The notes under the pieces are model-generated. The model ran no database searches and had not been told where the DNA came from. It saw nothing but the letters and a program-made list of their open reading frames with translations. A program made the translations under genes and the position numbers. Positions 18,550 to 27,577 of a stretch of 51,140 bases of DNA are shown in pieces. The DNA is from Paraburkholderia piptadeniae (lineage in GTDB: Bacteria > Pseudomonadota > Gammaproteobacteria > Burkholderiales > Burkholderiaceae), in the NCBI RefSeq assembly GCF_900007165.1, contig NZ_CYGY02000016.1:1-51140 (forward strand), written 5' to 3'. Numbering within the stretch: position 1 is the stretch's first letter; each line of letters begins with the position of its first letter.

Positions 18550-20031
18550 ATGAAATCGTATGACAAGCTTTTCATAAACGGCCGCTGGGTGGCACCGGTG
18601 CAAAATGGAACCTTCGAAACCATCGACCCGAGCACGGAAAAGGTGCTTGCGAAGGTCGCTGCAGCAACTTCGGAAGACGTCGACGCAGCAGTCAGGGCTG
18701 CCCGCGAAGCCTTCGACAATGGTCCGTGGCCGCGTATGAGCGGTGCTGAGCGTGGCGCTATTCTCCGCAGAATCGGAAAAGGTATTCGTGACCGTCTCCA
18801 GGAACTCGCAGAAATCGAGGTGCGCGACAACGGGAAGCCGCTCCCTGAAGCTCTCTGGGACCTGGGCGACGCAGCGGGCTGCTTTGAATTCTATGCTGGG
18901 CTTGCCGAAACGCTGGACTCTGCTGCGGAGAAGCCTGTCGCGCTGCCCGATGACCGCTTCAGCTCTGTTGCGCGCAAGGAGCCCGTCGGTGTGGCTGGTG
19001 CCATCATTCCGTGGAATTTCCCAATGTTGATGGCCGCATGGAAAGTCGCGCCAGCGCTTGCAACTGGCTGTACGATGGTCCTGAAGCCGTCAGAGCTGAC
19101 ACCGTTGACAGCGCTCGAGCTCGGTGACATCGCGACTGCCGCCGACCTGCCACCCGGTGTGCTCAATATCGTTACCGGCCTGGGTAAGGATGCGGGCGCT
19201 CCGCTAAGCGAGCATCCCGGCATCGACAAGCTGGCGTTTACCGGTAGCGTACCGACGGGCAGCCGCATCATGCAGGCGGCCGCCCGCGACATCAAGAACA
19301 TCAGCCTTGAGCTGGGCGGGAAGTCACCATTTATCGTCTTCGACGATAGCGATATAGATGCTGCGGTCGAATGGATTATGTTTGGCATCTTCTGGAATCA
19401 AGGCGAGGTCTGCTCGGCTACATCGCGAGTGCTCGTGCAGCGTGGCATTTACGAGCGCCTGCTCCAACGACTCGAACAGGAAACGCGCAAAATCACTATC
19501 GGAAACGGCCTCGAGGATGGCGTGCTGCTCGGTCCTATTGTCAGCCAGGGACAGTACGAAAAGGTGCTTGAGGCGGTACAGCGTGGCAGGGGTGAAGGCG
19601 CTCGTCTGGTAACGGGCGGAGGTCGGCCGGCGCATCTCGACAAGGGCTACTTTATGGAGCCGGTGGTATTTGCCGATGTTGCGGCCGAAAGCTGGGTATG
19701 GAACGAAGAGATATTTGGTCCCGTGGTCTGCATCCGGCCTTTTGATGAAGAGGCCGAAGCGGTACGTTCCGCGAACGACTCCAGGTTTGGCCTGGCTGCC
19801 GCAGTGATGTCTCGTGATGATGCGCGTTGCGAGCGTGTGGCCCGCGCGTTGCGCGCGGGAATAGTCTGGATTAACTGCAGCCAGCCGACGTTCACGGAAG
19901 CGCCGTGGGGCGGCTACAAGCAGAGCGGCATTGGTCGCGAACTCGGCGAGTGGGGCTTGAACAACTATCTCGAGACCAAGCAAATTACGCGTTTCAACAG
20001 TGACAAGCCTTGGGGCTGGTACATTAGGTAA
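18550..20031 (+). CDS. NAD(P)-dependent aldehyde dehydrogenase
   Basis: A 493-residue aldehyde dehydrogenase resembling betaine/aminoaldehyde dehydrogenases. The general base is E254 (LELGGKSP) and the nucleophile C288 (GEVCSATSR). Cofactor-loop segments PWNFPML, TMVLKPSE and FTGSVPTG are intact. In this cluster the expected substrate is 2-oxoglutarate semialdehyde, giving 2-oxoglutarate (inference from neighbours). The close family match is to omega-aminoaldehyde dehydrogenases, so other aldehydes are possible. The start at 18550 is two bases after the previous stop; an in-frame ATG at 18538 would overlap that gene. The third racemase-family gene follows after 11 bases. Confidence 0.9.
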   Translation: MKSYDKLFINGRWVAPVQNGTFETIDPSTEKVLAKVAAATSEDVDAAVRAAREAFDNGPWPRMSGAERGAILRRIGKGIRDRLQELAEIEVRDNGKPLPEALWDLGDAAGCFEFYAGLAETLDSAAEKPVALPDDRFSSVARKEPVGVAGAIIPWNFPMLMAAWKVAPALATGCTMVLKPSELTPLTALELGDIATAADLPPGVLNIVTGLGKDAGAPLSEHPGIDKLAFTGSVPTGSRIMQAAARDIKNISLELGGKSPFIVFDDSDIDAAVEWIMFGIFWNQGEVCSATSRVLVQRGIYERLLQRLEQETRKITIGNGLEDGVLLGPIVSQGQYEKVLEAVQRGRGEGARLVTGGGRPAHLDKGYFMEPVVFADVAAESWVWNEEIFGPVVCIRPFDEEAEAVRSANDSRFGLAAAVMSRDDARCERVARALRAGIVWINCSQPTFTEAPWGGYKQSGIGRELGEWGLNNYLETKQITRFNSDKPWGWYIR

Positions 20032-20042
20032 TCGGGACAATC

Positions 20043-21074
20043 ATGCGCTGGAAAAAAACGCTGCAGCTGGTCGACGTTCACTGCGAAGGCGAAATCGGTA
20101 AGGTCATCACGGGAGGGGTTGTCGGCATTCCCGGTGAGACGATGCTCGACAAGATGAACTACATCAACGAAGTCGATGACAGTCTTCGAAAGCTCGTCGT
20201 GCTCGAGCCTCGTGGATGCCTTCAGATGTCGGTCAATCTCTTGCTGCCGCCGACACGGCCCGAAGCACACGCTGGCTTCATCGTGCTGCAGGCGGACAAG
20301 GCACACCCGATGTCGGGCAGTAACGCAATCTGCGTTGTGACTGCGTTGCTGGAGCTGGGCATGGTCGAGATGCAGGAGCCAGAAACGACTGTCGTGCTCG
20401 ATACGCCGGCAGGACTGGTCACTGCGCGCGCGACATGCAAGGACGGGCGTTGCACGGGTGTTTCGCTCGACATGGTGCCCGCGTTTGTCGAACAGCTGGA
20501 CTTCAGCTTCGAGACGTCACAGTTCGGAAAAATCATGGCGGACATCGCTTTCGGCGGGGTCTATTACGCGCTCATTGATGTCGAACAGGTGGGGCTGAGG
20601 ATTGCTCCTGAAAACGCGCGCGAGCTTGCGGAGCTTGGCGTTTCGCTGAAGGATGTCATCAATCGGCAAATCCAGCTACAGCATCCTCTCTACCCGCAAA
20701 TTAACGAAGTCGCCTATGTGATGTTCCGTAACCGCGTCAGTGACGAGCTGTATCAAACATGCACGACACTGCCTCCCGGCCGGGTTGACAGGTCGCCGTG
20801 CGGGACCGGAAGCTCAGCCAACCTCGCGACGCTGGCCGCCCGGGGCCTGGCGGACGTCGGCAGTCGGCTCAAATCGCGCTCGACCATCGGTGGCGAATTC
20901 AATGTCGAACTTCTCGGAAAGACCAATGTGGGTGGCAGGCCGGCAGTTCTTCCGCGTATTCAGGGGCGGGCTTGGCTCTACGGTATCCAGCAGATTGGGG
21001 TCGACCCCGACGACCCGCTGGCCGATGGCTTCACGCTCAGCGATACGTGGGGCTCGGGTTTCCCGGAGGTCTGA
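20043..21074 (+). CDS. Proline racemase superfamily, Ser/Cys type (third copy)
   Basis: A 343-residue proline racemase superfamily enzyme. The catalytic pair is S91 (MSGSNAICVVT) and C253 ([12 protein letters not shown]). It is clearly paralogous to the 357-residue copy upstream, with matching GGxxxIPGETMxDKMxY, PAGLV and QIGVDP blocks, yet many residues around the active site differ. One difference is GSSAN in place of GTSSR after the Cys. The two may handle different hydroxyproline isomers or different reactions. It lies directly between the aldehyde dehydrogenase and the GntR regulator, so it belongs to the same transcription unit. Confidence 0.85.
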   Translation: MRWKKTLQLVDVHCEGEIGKVITGGVVGIPGETMLDKMNYINEVDDSLRKLVVLEPRGCLQMSVNLLLPPTRPEAHAGFIVLQADKAHPMSGSNAICVVTALLELGMVEMQEPETTVVLDTPAGLVTARATCKDGRCTGVSLDMVPAFVEQLDFSFETSQFGKIMADIAFGGVYYALIDVEQVGLRIAPENARELAELGVSLKDVINRQIQLQHPLYPQINEVAYVMFRNRVSDELYQTCTTLPPGRVDRSPCGTGSSANLATLAARGLADVGSRLKSRSTIGGEFNVELLGKTNVGGRPAVLPRIQGRAWLYGIQQIGVDPDDPLADGFTLSDTWGSGFPEV

Positions 21075-21146
21075 GGTGGAGTGCGCGCGATGATAAACTT
21101 GAATGCGCGCCCGTCTTTCCGGGCCCACGATTATGGTGGTGAAACG

Positions 21147-21848
21147 ATGAGCAAAGGTACGGCGGAGACCGAGCCCCGTCGGCATGGCGGCCGATACATC
21201 TATGAAGAACTGCGAAAGCAGATTCTGACTCTCCAACTGAAACCAGGTGCCCCGCTGGACGAGGTTTCGCTCGCGGAGCAGTTCGGGCTTTCGCGCTCGC
21301 CGGTGCGTGATGCGCTTGCGCGGCTGATTAGCGAAGGGCTGGTGACGATACTTCCCAACCGAACGACGCTTGTGACGCCGTTCGAGATTGAGGAATTTCC
21401 GAAATACATTTCGGCGCTGGACCTCATCCAGCGTGCCGTCACGCGCCTCGCGGCTCAGCACCGGACCGATGCCGACCTCGCCCGAATTCGCAAGGCGGAT
21501 GACGTCTACATGCAGGCGGTTGAGAGTGGCGACTTTCAGGCGATGTCCGAGACCAACAAGGCGCTGCACATGACCATCGCGCATGCGGCTAACAACCCGT
21601 ACTTCGTGGGGTATTACGAGCGCCTGTTGGGCGAGGGCCAGCGTCTGCTGCATCTGCATTTTGACTTCACAGTCACTTCACCCACTGCAGGCAAGCTGGG
21701 ACGCGACCACGATGAACTGATAGACGCGATAGCGAGAAAGGACGCCGACGCCGCCGAAAAAGCGGCGCACGAACACACGATGCTATTCCAGAAGCGGTTC
21801 CTCGATTACATGCGACAGAACATGACGGAGTCGATGGCGATTCTGTAA
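21147..21848 (+). CDS. GntR family transcriptional regulator, FCD subfamily
   Basis: A 233-residue FadR-like regulator. The winged helix (about residues 12-80) contains EVSLAEQFGLSRSPVRDALARLISEGLV in two blocks, and the FCD domain (about 90-215) has metal-site His residues in NKALHMTIAHAANNPYF, RDHDELIDAI and AHEHTMLF. It ends the imino-acid gene series and is the best candidate to bind the two similar promoter dyads at 10713-10736 and 11801-11825. The start ATG 21147 is chosen because the upstream frame from 21081 adds residues unlike the family. A T-tailed terminator follows. Confidence 0.9.
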   Translation: MSKGTAETEPRRHGGRYIYEELRKQILTLQLKPGAPLDEVSLAEQFGLSRSPVRDALARLISEGLVTILPNRTTLVTPFEIEEFPKYISALDLIQRAVTRLAAQHRTDADLARIRKADDVYMQAVESGDFQAMSETNKALHMTIAHAANNPYFVGYYERLLGEGQRLLHLHFDFTVTSPTAGKLGRDHDELIDAIARKDADAAEKAAHEHTMLFQKRFLDYMRQNMTESMAIL

Positions 21849-21855
21849 CCGACGC

Positions 21856-21890
21856 AGGCAGCTTTGGTCTCTCCAGGGCTGCCTTTTTCT
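21856..21890 (+). terminator. Rho-independent terminator after the GntR gene
   Basis: AGGCAGC (21856-21862) and GCTGCCT (21878-21884) form a 7-bp stem directly followed by TTTTCT. It closes the imino-acid cluster on the plus strand, just before the convergent MocR gene. Confidence 0.8.
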
Positions 21891-21899
21891 CGCGGTTCG

Positions 21900-23312
21900 C
21901 TATGTGATTCGTCCCGACAATCCCTTCATAAAAGCCCACAGTTCAGCAACGTCAGACGTCGCTGCGTTGAACCTGAACCATTCCGATGCAGGCTCCCCGG
22001 GCCGGAAATACGAACCTGGCGCAAGCCATATGCCTTTTGCCAACGCTGCGTGGGCGACTTCGATGCTGTCCTCTGGGCTGATAGGCAGCTTTGCCCACAA
22101 GAACAGTCCGGCGTTTGGTGTGTGGAAGACTTCAAGTCCTGCATCGGCCATCGCCTCGGTCACGCGCACGTGAGCATTGAATAACCGCTCCCGGATGTGA
22201 GCCGTATGACGTTCGTAGTGACCTTCGATAAGCACATTCGCGACGGCCCTCTCCGTGACTTCCGACGATGTCAGGCCCACCGCCATCTTGGTCAACGCAA
22301 ACCGCGAGACCAGGTCGCGGCTCGCGGCGATGTAGCCGACGCGCATTGCGGGAGTAATCGTCTTGGAAAAGCCCGACACGTAGATGACTCGTCGCAATCC
22401 TTCCATGGCGGCGAGACAGGGCGCGCCCGGCGGTGCAAGCTCTCTGGAAATGTCGTCTTCAACGACCCACAGGCCTTCACGGTCGGCAATTTGCAGCAGG
22501 CGGAACGCGGATGATGCACTGAGCGATGTTCCTGACGGGTTTTGCAACACCGTGTTGACGAATATGCCCTTCGGCCGATGCAGCCGGACTATCTCTTCCA
22601 GCTCAGCGCTATCGATTCCGTCCGGCGTGCGGGGTACGCTCACGACATTCACGAATGCCACTTTCAGAATTTGCGGCAGGTTGCAGTAACACGGGTCTTC
22701 TACGATGACCGTGTCGCCCGGCTGAAGCAGCGTGCGGACTATGAGGTCTAACGCCTGCGTGACACCTTGTGTCAACAGGACATCAGCGGGTCCAACTGAA
22801 AGGGAATACCGGCGCAACGAACTGGCAATGTGCTCGCGCAGGGTAGCAAGCCCGTACGGATGACCATACCCTCCAATGCGCGGCCCGGGAACGCGGCTTA
22901 CGACGCGCAGCGCGTGCTGGATGCCGCTTTCGTTTATCCAGTCGTTCGGAATCCAGCCACATCCCGCCTTGATGGGTACAGACTGGTCTGCAAATACATC
23001 GGAGAGGAGCCACGCGGCGTTCAGGCTCGGCGCGCTCCACGCGGGCGCTGCCGGAACTTTGGCGGCGGGCGTTGCGATGCGATACCCCGCGCCTGCACGC
23101 GCCACGACCAGCCCGAGTGAAACAAGCCGTTGATATGCTTCGGAGACCGTGTAGGTGCTCAGGCTATGTGACTTCGCAAACGCGCGTACTGACGGCAATG
23201 CTGTACCTGCAGGGTAAGTCCCGTGCCTCAATTCGTCTTCGATTGACGAGACAATCTGGTCCACCAGTGTGCCCTCATCCTTCCGTGACCGGGACAACTT
23301 CAGCTTGAACAT
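21900..23312 (-). CDS. MocR-type regulator (GntR winged helix fused to aminotransferase domain)
   Basis: A 470-residue PdxR/MocR-like regulator. The N-terminal winged helix (about residues 10-80, LPSVRAFAKSHSLSTYTVSE) is joined to a fold-type I aminotransferase-like domain (about 110-465). The PLP-binding Lys lies in SGFSKTITPAMRVGYI, and NPSGT marks the cofactor site. Such proteins use PLP or an aldimine as effector and act on adjacent genes. It is transcribed divergently from the omega-aminotransferase and semialdehyde dehydrogenase genes, with a 114-base shared upstream region, so it probably controls them. The ATG at 23312 starts directly at the winged-helix domain. Confidence 0.9.
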   Translation of the reverse strand: MFKLKLSRSRKDEGTLVDQIVSSIEDELRHGTYPAGTALPSVRAFAKSHSLSTYTVSEAYQRLVSLGLVVARAGAGYRIATPAAKVPAAPAWSAPSLNAAWLLSDVFADQSVPIKAGCGWIPNDWINESGIQHALRVVSRVPGPRIGGYGHPYGLATLREHIASSLRRYSLSVGPADVLLTQGVTQALDLIVRTLLQPGDTVIVEDPCYCNLPQILKVAFVNVVSVPRTPDGIDSAELEEIVRLHRPKGIFVNTVLQNPSGTSLSASSAFRLLQIADREGLWVVEDDISRELAPPGAPCLAAMEGLRRVIYVSGFSKTITPAMRVGYIAASRDLVSRFALTKMAVGLTSSEVTERAVANVLIEGHYERHTAHIRERLFNAHVRVTEAMADAGLEVFHTPNAGLFLWAKLPISPEDSIEVAHAALAKGIWLAPGSYFRPGEPASEWFRFNAATSDVAELWAFMKGLSGRIT

Positions 23313-23426
23313 TTCAATACAGTTGGGAAGAAAAAATCAGCACAGTCTGGCTGTTTGATTTTGGCTGTCCAGTGATTGTAGCGTGCGAAATCGATAGAGT
23401 TGGCTCCATATTCACGGAGTCAAATC

Positions 23427-24752
23427 ATGAGCACAACGCAAAGCCCTGACCTCTCGAACTTCTGGATGCCGTTCACAGCGAACCGCCAATTCAAGGCAGC
23501 ACCTCGACTGTTCAAATCTGCGAAGGGAATGTACTACACGACGGTTGATGACCGTCCCGTGCTCGATGCTACGGCGGGACTCTGGTGCGTCAACGCCGGT
23601 CACGGTCGTGCAGAGATTACGCAGGCCGTGGCTGAGCAGCTCACAACGATGGACTATGCGCCCACGTTCCAGATGGGCCATGCGCTCGCATTCGAAGCGG
23701 CAACCAAGGTTGCGGAGTTTATGCCGGCAGGCCTCGACCGCATCTTCTTTACGAACTCCGGTTCGGAGTCGGTCGATACCGCGCTGAAGATGGCGCTTGC
23801 CTATCACCGCGCGTGCGGCGAAGGTCAACGTACCCGCTTCATCGGTCGCGAGCGTGGTTATCACGGCGTCGGCTTTGGCGGCATCTCGGTGGGCGGCATT
23901 CTTGCGAACCGCAAGACTTTCTCTGGCAACCTGATGCCACACGTCGACCACCTTCCGCATACATTGAACATCGCGGAAGCTGCGTTCACGCGCGGCCAGC
24001 CGACATGGGGCGCACATCTGGCCGACGAACTGGAGCGGCTCGTGGCCCTGCATGACGCGTCAACCATCGCGGCGGTTATCGTTGAGCCGCTGGCCGGTTC
24101 GACGGGCGTGATTGTTCCGCCGAAGGGGTACCTCGAACGGCTGCGCGAGCTGTGCACCAAGCACGGCATTCTTCTCATTTTCGATGAAGTCATTACGGGT
24201 TTCGGTCGCCTTGGCGCCCCGACCGCGAGTGAATATTTCGGCGTCGTGCCGGACCTCATCACGATGGCCAAGGCTATCAACAACGCAGCCATCCCGATGG
24301 GTGCTGTTGCAGCCAGCCGTGCTGTGCACGATGCGGTCGTCAACGCGGGGGCTGAGAATGCCATCGAATTCTTCCACGGATACACCTATACGGCGCACCC
24401 GGCAGCGGCGGCTGCCGCAATCGCCACGCTGGACATTTACAAGCGTGACCGGTTGTTCGAGCGTGCAAAGGACCTGTCCGGCGTATTTGAAGATGCTGTG
24501 CACGAACTGCACGGTTCTCCGTATGTGAAGGACATCCGCAATCTCGGTCTCGTTGCCGGCGTCGAGCTGGAATCGCGGCCGGGGGCTCCCGGAGCGCGCG
24601 CATATGACGTGTTCCTGAAGTGCTTCGAAGCTGGCGTACTCGTGCGCTACACCGGTGACATCCTTGCCTTCTCTCCGCCGTTGATTGTCGACGAGCAGAA
24701 GATTGACCAGATTTTCTCGACGGTGCGGGACGCTCTGCGTAACGTTGCCTGA
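23427..24752 (+). CDS. Class III omega-aminotransferase, probable beta-alanine:pyruvate transaminase
   Basis: A 441-residue PLP-dependent aminotransferase of class III. The PLP Lys is K282 (ITMAKAINNAAIPMGAV) and the ring-nitrogen Asp is D253 (IFDEVITGFGR); FTNSGSESVDTALKMA is the phosphate-site region. The N-terminus NFWMPFTANRQFKAAPRLF is the signature of beta-alanine/omega-amino-acid:pyruvate transaminases. It should convert beta-alanine plus pyruvate to malonate semialdehyde plus alanine. The next gene takes the semialdehyde onward. GGAG precedes ATG 23427. Other omega-amines are possible substrates. Confidence 0.9.
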   Translation: MSTTQSPDLSNFWMPFTANRQFKAAPRLFKSAKGMYYTTVDDRPVLDATAGLWCVNAGHGRAEITQAVAEQLTTMDYAPTFQMGHALAFEAATKVAEFMPAGLDRIFFTNSGSESVDTALKMALAYHRACGEGQRTRFIGRERGYHGVGFGGISVGGILANRKTFSGNLMPHVDHLPHTLNIAEAAFTRGQPTWGAHLADELERLVALHDASTIAAVIVEPLAGSTGVIVPPKGYLERLRELCTKHGILLIFDEVITGFGRLGAPTASEYFGVVPDLITMAKAINNAAIPMGAVAASRAVHDAVVNAGAENAIEFFHGYTYTAHPAAAAAAIATLDIYKRDRLFERAKDLSGVFEDAVHELHGSPYVKDIRNLGLVAGVELESRPGAPGARAYDVFLKCFEAGVLVRYTGDILAFSPPLIVDEQKIDQIFSTVRDALRNVA

Positions 24753-24798
24753 TTAGAACCAACAGGCCACGTCGGCCTTCGCATCCGGAGTTTTGAAA

Positions 24799-26322
24799 AT
24801 GAACGTAGCAAACGAGAAGGCGAATCTCTTCATCAAACAGGTGAGCCACTTCATCAATGGTCAGGTGGTTGCTCCGTCGGGCGAGCGCTTCAAGGATGTC
24901 TTCAACCCGGCAACCGGTGAAGTGACGGGTGCGGTCGCTCTGGCGTCCGCCGAAGAAGTCGACCATGCTGTGCAAGCCGCCGCGGCAGCTTTTCCGAGCT
25001 GGAGTGAGATGGCTCCGCTCAAGCGCGCGCGAATCCTGTTCAAGTTCAAGGAGCTACTGAACCAGCACCACGACGAACTCGCGATGCTCATTACCCGCGA
25101 GCACGGCAAGGTGTTCACCGATGCTCAGGGGGAAGTCGTTCGTGGCATCGAAGTCGTCGAATTCGCCTGCGGCATCCCGAACCTGCTGAAGACCGACTTC
25201 ACCGACCAGATTGGCGGCGGTATCGACAACTGGAATCTGCGTCAGCCGCTGGGCGTCGTGGCAGGCATCACGCCGTTCAACTTCCCGGTGATGGTCCCGA
25301 TGTGGATGTTTCCCGTGGCGCTTGCATGCGGCAACACGTTCATCCTGAAGCCGTCGGAGCGTGACCCCTCGGCATCGCTGCGCCTTGCCGAGTTGCTGAA
25401 GGAAGCTGGCCTGCCGGATGGTGTTTTCAATGTGGTCAACGGTGACAAGGTCGCGGTGGACGCGCTCATCGAACATCCCGACGTCGCCGCCATCTCGTTC
25501 GTTGGCTCGACGCCGATTGCCGAATACATCCACACGGAAGCGTCCAGGCGCGGCAAGCGTGTGCAGGCTTTGGGCGGAGCGAAGAATCACCTCGTCGTGA
25601 TGCCGGACGCCGACCTTGACCAGGCCGTCGATGCCCTGATTGGCGCGGCATACGGCTCGGCGGGCGAGCGCTGCATGGCCATCTCTGTGGCGGTTGCGGT
25701 CGGTAACACAGGCGACCAGCTCATCGAAAAGCTGATTCCTCGCGTCAAGTCGCTCGTCATCAAGAATGGCGAGAATCTCGATGCCGAGATGGGGCCTCTG
25801 GTCACAGCTGAACACAAGGCGAAAGTATCTGGCTATATCGCTTCCGGCGAGGCTGAAGGCGCAAAGCTCATCGTCGACGGTCGTGACCATGCTGTGTACG
25901 CAGAAAACGGATTCTTCATCGGCGGCACCCTGTTCGACGACGTCAAAACGGACATGAAAATCTATAAGGAGGAAATCTTTGGCCCCGTCCTCGCCGTGAT
26001 TCGCGTGCCAGATTTCGCCAGTGCCGTGAAGCTGATTAACGCTCACGAGTTTGCCAACGGTGTTTCGTTGTACACGTCGGACGGCGGCGTAGCGCGCGCA
26101 TTCGCGAGGCAGATTCAGGTCGGGATGGTTGGTGTCAATGTGCCCATTCCTGTTCCAATGGCGTGGCATTCATTCGGCGGCTGGAAGCGTTCGCTCTTCG
26201 GCGACCACCATGCGTACGGCGAAGAAGGCGTGCGTTTCTACACCCGCTACAAGAGCGTAATGCAGCGTTGGCCCGATAGCATCGGCAAGGGTGCAGAATT
26301 CACGATGCCTGTTGCCAAGTAA
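24799..26322 (+). CDS. mmsA: Methylmalonate/malonate-semialdehyde dehydrogenase (CoA-acylating)
   Basis: A 507-residue member of the MmsA branch of aldehyde dehydrogenases, which oxidise (methyl)malonate semialdehyde with loss of CO2 and form propionyl- or acetyl-CoA. The nucleophile is C292 in [11 protein letters not shown]. Where ordinary aldehyde dehydrogenases have their general-base Glu, it shows [17 protein letters not shown], the family mark. [17 protein letters not shown] is also typical. It lies 46 bases after the aminotransferase gene, so malonate semialdehyde from beta-alanine is the probable substrate. GGAG stands upstream of ATG 24799; an in-frame TTG two codons earlier is less likely. 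Confidence 0.93.
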   Translation: MNVANEKANLFIKQVSHFINGQVVAPSGERFKDVFNPATGEVTGAVALASAEEVDHAVQAAAAAFPSWSEMAPLKRARILFKFKELLNQHHDELAMLITREHGKVFTDAQGEVVRGIEVVEFACGIPNLLKTDFTDQIGGGIDNWNLRQPLGVVAGITPFNFPVMVPMWMFPVALACGNTFILKPSERDPSASLRLAELLKEAGLPDGVFNVVNGDKVAVDALIEHPDVAAISFVGSTPIAEYIHTEASRRGKRVQALGGAKNHLVVMPDADLDQAVDALIGAAYGSAGERCMAISVAVAVGNTGDQLIEKLIPRVKSLVIKNGENLDAEMGPLVTAEHKAKVSGYIASGEAEGAKLIVDGRDHAVYAENGFFIGGTLFDDVKTDMKIYKEEIFGPVLAVIRVPDFASAVKLINAHEFANGVSLYTSDGGVARAFARQIQVGMVGVNVPIPVPMAWHSFGGWKRSLFGDHHAYGEEGVRFYTRYKSVMQRWPDSIGKGAEFTMPVAK

Positions 26323-26339
26323 AGCAATCAACATGCGGG

Positions 26340-26367
26340 GTCGGCGGACTGCTCAAAGTCCGCCGAC
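26340..26367 (+). terminator. Hairpin after mmsA
   Basis: GTCGGCGGACT-GCTCAA-AGTCCGCCGAC is a perfect 11-bp stem 17 bases past the mmsA stop. No T-tract follows, so it may be a factor-dependent terminator or 3'-end stabiliser. Confidence 0.6.
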
Positions 26368-26501
26368 GCGACTAAATCTGGTCCGACAACGCGTAGTCTG
26401 ATTTTCATGGGAGGTGCGAAGACCTATCTGCCGCTCGGGACAAGTGTCGCAACCTTAGCGCGAGACGCGGTAACACCACATGGAGATTTACAAACACACT
26501 G

Positions 26502-26687
26502 GTGGCTGCCCACAACGACGACCTGAAAGCCGCGAGAGCGTGTGGGCTCAAGACTGCGTTTGTTTCGCGTCCGTATGAACACGGTGAATCGCAAACGAAA
26601 GACCTCGTTGCAGAAGACGAGTGGGACTTCGTAGCGAGTTCGTTCATCGAACTCGCGGACATTATGCCGGGAGCTAACAAGAGATAA
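26502..26687 (+). pseudogene. C-terminal fragment of a haloacid-dehalogenase-type hydrolase
   Basis: The frame reads LVAAHNDDLKAARACGLKTA, FVSRPYEHGESQTKDL and DFVASSFIELADIM. This is the last quarter of type II haloacid dehalogenases: the H-N-D-L and GLKTAFV(S/A)RP block, then the closing DF.ELAD. The catalytic N-terminal Asp domain is absent, and upstream sequence in this frame is unrelated. The fragment abuts the truncated gene copy on the opposite strand, so the two relics meet at a rearrangement joint near 26690. Confidence 0.75.
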
Positions 26688-26805
26688 CCTCGCCAATCCA
26701 TGTCACCGGTGCATCCGGTCGGCTTGTTTTGGCTAAACAGTTCAGCGCTTCGAGCATGTCCCCGAGGTGAAGTAGCAGCTCGCGCCTGTCAAACCGGTTG
26801 TCCAT
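26674..26805 (-). pseudogene. Truncated copy of the gene at 28382-28903
   Basis: The frame from ATG 26805 reads MDNRFDRRELLLHLGDMLEA, then LNCLAKTSRPDAPV. This matches the first 34 residues of the 173-residue protein encoded at 28382-28903 with about five or six substitutions. After residue 35 homology stops abruptly and the frame ends at 43 residues (TWIGEVISC). The break is where the dehalogenase fragment begins on the other strand. The start overlaps the end of the upstream 88-residue gene by 17 bases. It is probably a non-functional partial duplicate. Confidence 0.75.
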
Positions 26806-27055
26806 ACGCGGCCAAACGCTCCAAAGTCATCTCGGGGAACGTCGGAGTGGGTGGAAACACCCTCCAGCAGCCGTCGCTGTGACGAAAGAAGAAGAGTGCG
26901 AGTTGCTCACCGTCATGCGTAGTCTCAACGCACACATAGCGACTTCCGCCCGAGACGGTACGGCCAAACGCGGTGATTCTCGCGGTCTTGGAAGGGTTAA
27001 AACCAAGCCATTTTTCCACTACGAGACGTAAGGATTGCTCTTTGGTATTGGTCAT
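26789..27055 (-). CDS. Hypothetical protein, 88 residues
   Basis: A small soluble protein of unknown family. It starts MTNTKEQSLRLVVEKWLGFN and contains a strand-like stretch SRYVCVETTHDGEQLALFFF and the tail PTPTFPEMTLERLAAYGQPV. No signal peptide or membrane segment is seen. The ATG at 27055 follows GAGAGGATGAG. The alternating hydrophobic pattern and even composition suggest a real gene. It precedes the truncated gene copy on the same strand with a short overlap. Confidence 0.6.
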   Translation of the reverse strand: MTNTKEQSLRLVVEKWLGFNPSKTARITAFGRTVSGGSRYVCVETTHDGEQLALFFFRHSDGCWRVFPPTPTFPEMTLERLAAYGQPV

Positions 27056-27577
27056 CTCATCCTCTCAGTCCTGTGAGAGGGCGCACCACGTGCACGGCGC
27101 CCGTTACCGGTATTCATGCAACGTGCATGCCAGTGTGCTCGCCGCTCAATCCTTGGCGAGGAACGAATGGGTTCGGCGATTTCTCCGCGTGTATCGCAGA
27201 AAAGTCAGTGCTCGATTTGCCGATTGGCCAACCTGCTTGCCGCTGTAAAGGCCCGAGGAAGGCGCGATTGCAGGCCATCCATAGCATGGGCGATGGTCAG
27301 TTCGAGGTCGGTGGAAGCAGTTTCAGTACGGCCGCCCTGATATGCGGCGTGTCGTTGGGGCGCTCACCGCCCGGGTCATGGTTGAACGCGGTGGTGTTTT
27401 CCGCGGCACAAATACACAATCGCCGGCTTTTCACACGAACACAAGGCGGTCCCCAGTAACCGTCGCAGACGGACGGTCTTCGTCAGAGTCCCGACCTGTT
27501 CGCCATAACAGCAGCGACTCGCTTCGCTCCATGCAACGATTAGCGTTGTCGCAGCGGGGCGTTCCAGTACATGGACT
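27056..27577. other. Intergenic region without recognised gene
   Basis: About 520 bases between the 88-residue gene and the SET-domain gene. Open frames on both strands overlap and contradict each other, and none has a recognisable motif. No hairpin with a T-tract was seen. Confidence 0.4.

Noticed and set aside
25054..26169. A 371-codon minus-strand frame.
   Set aside because: Antisense to mmsA, whose catalytic Cys and cofactor motifs are intact.
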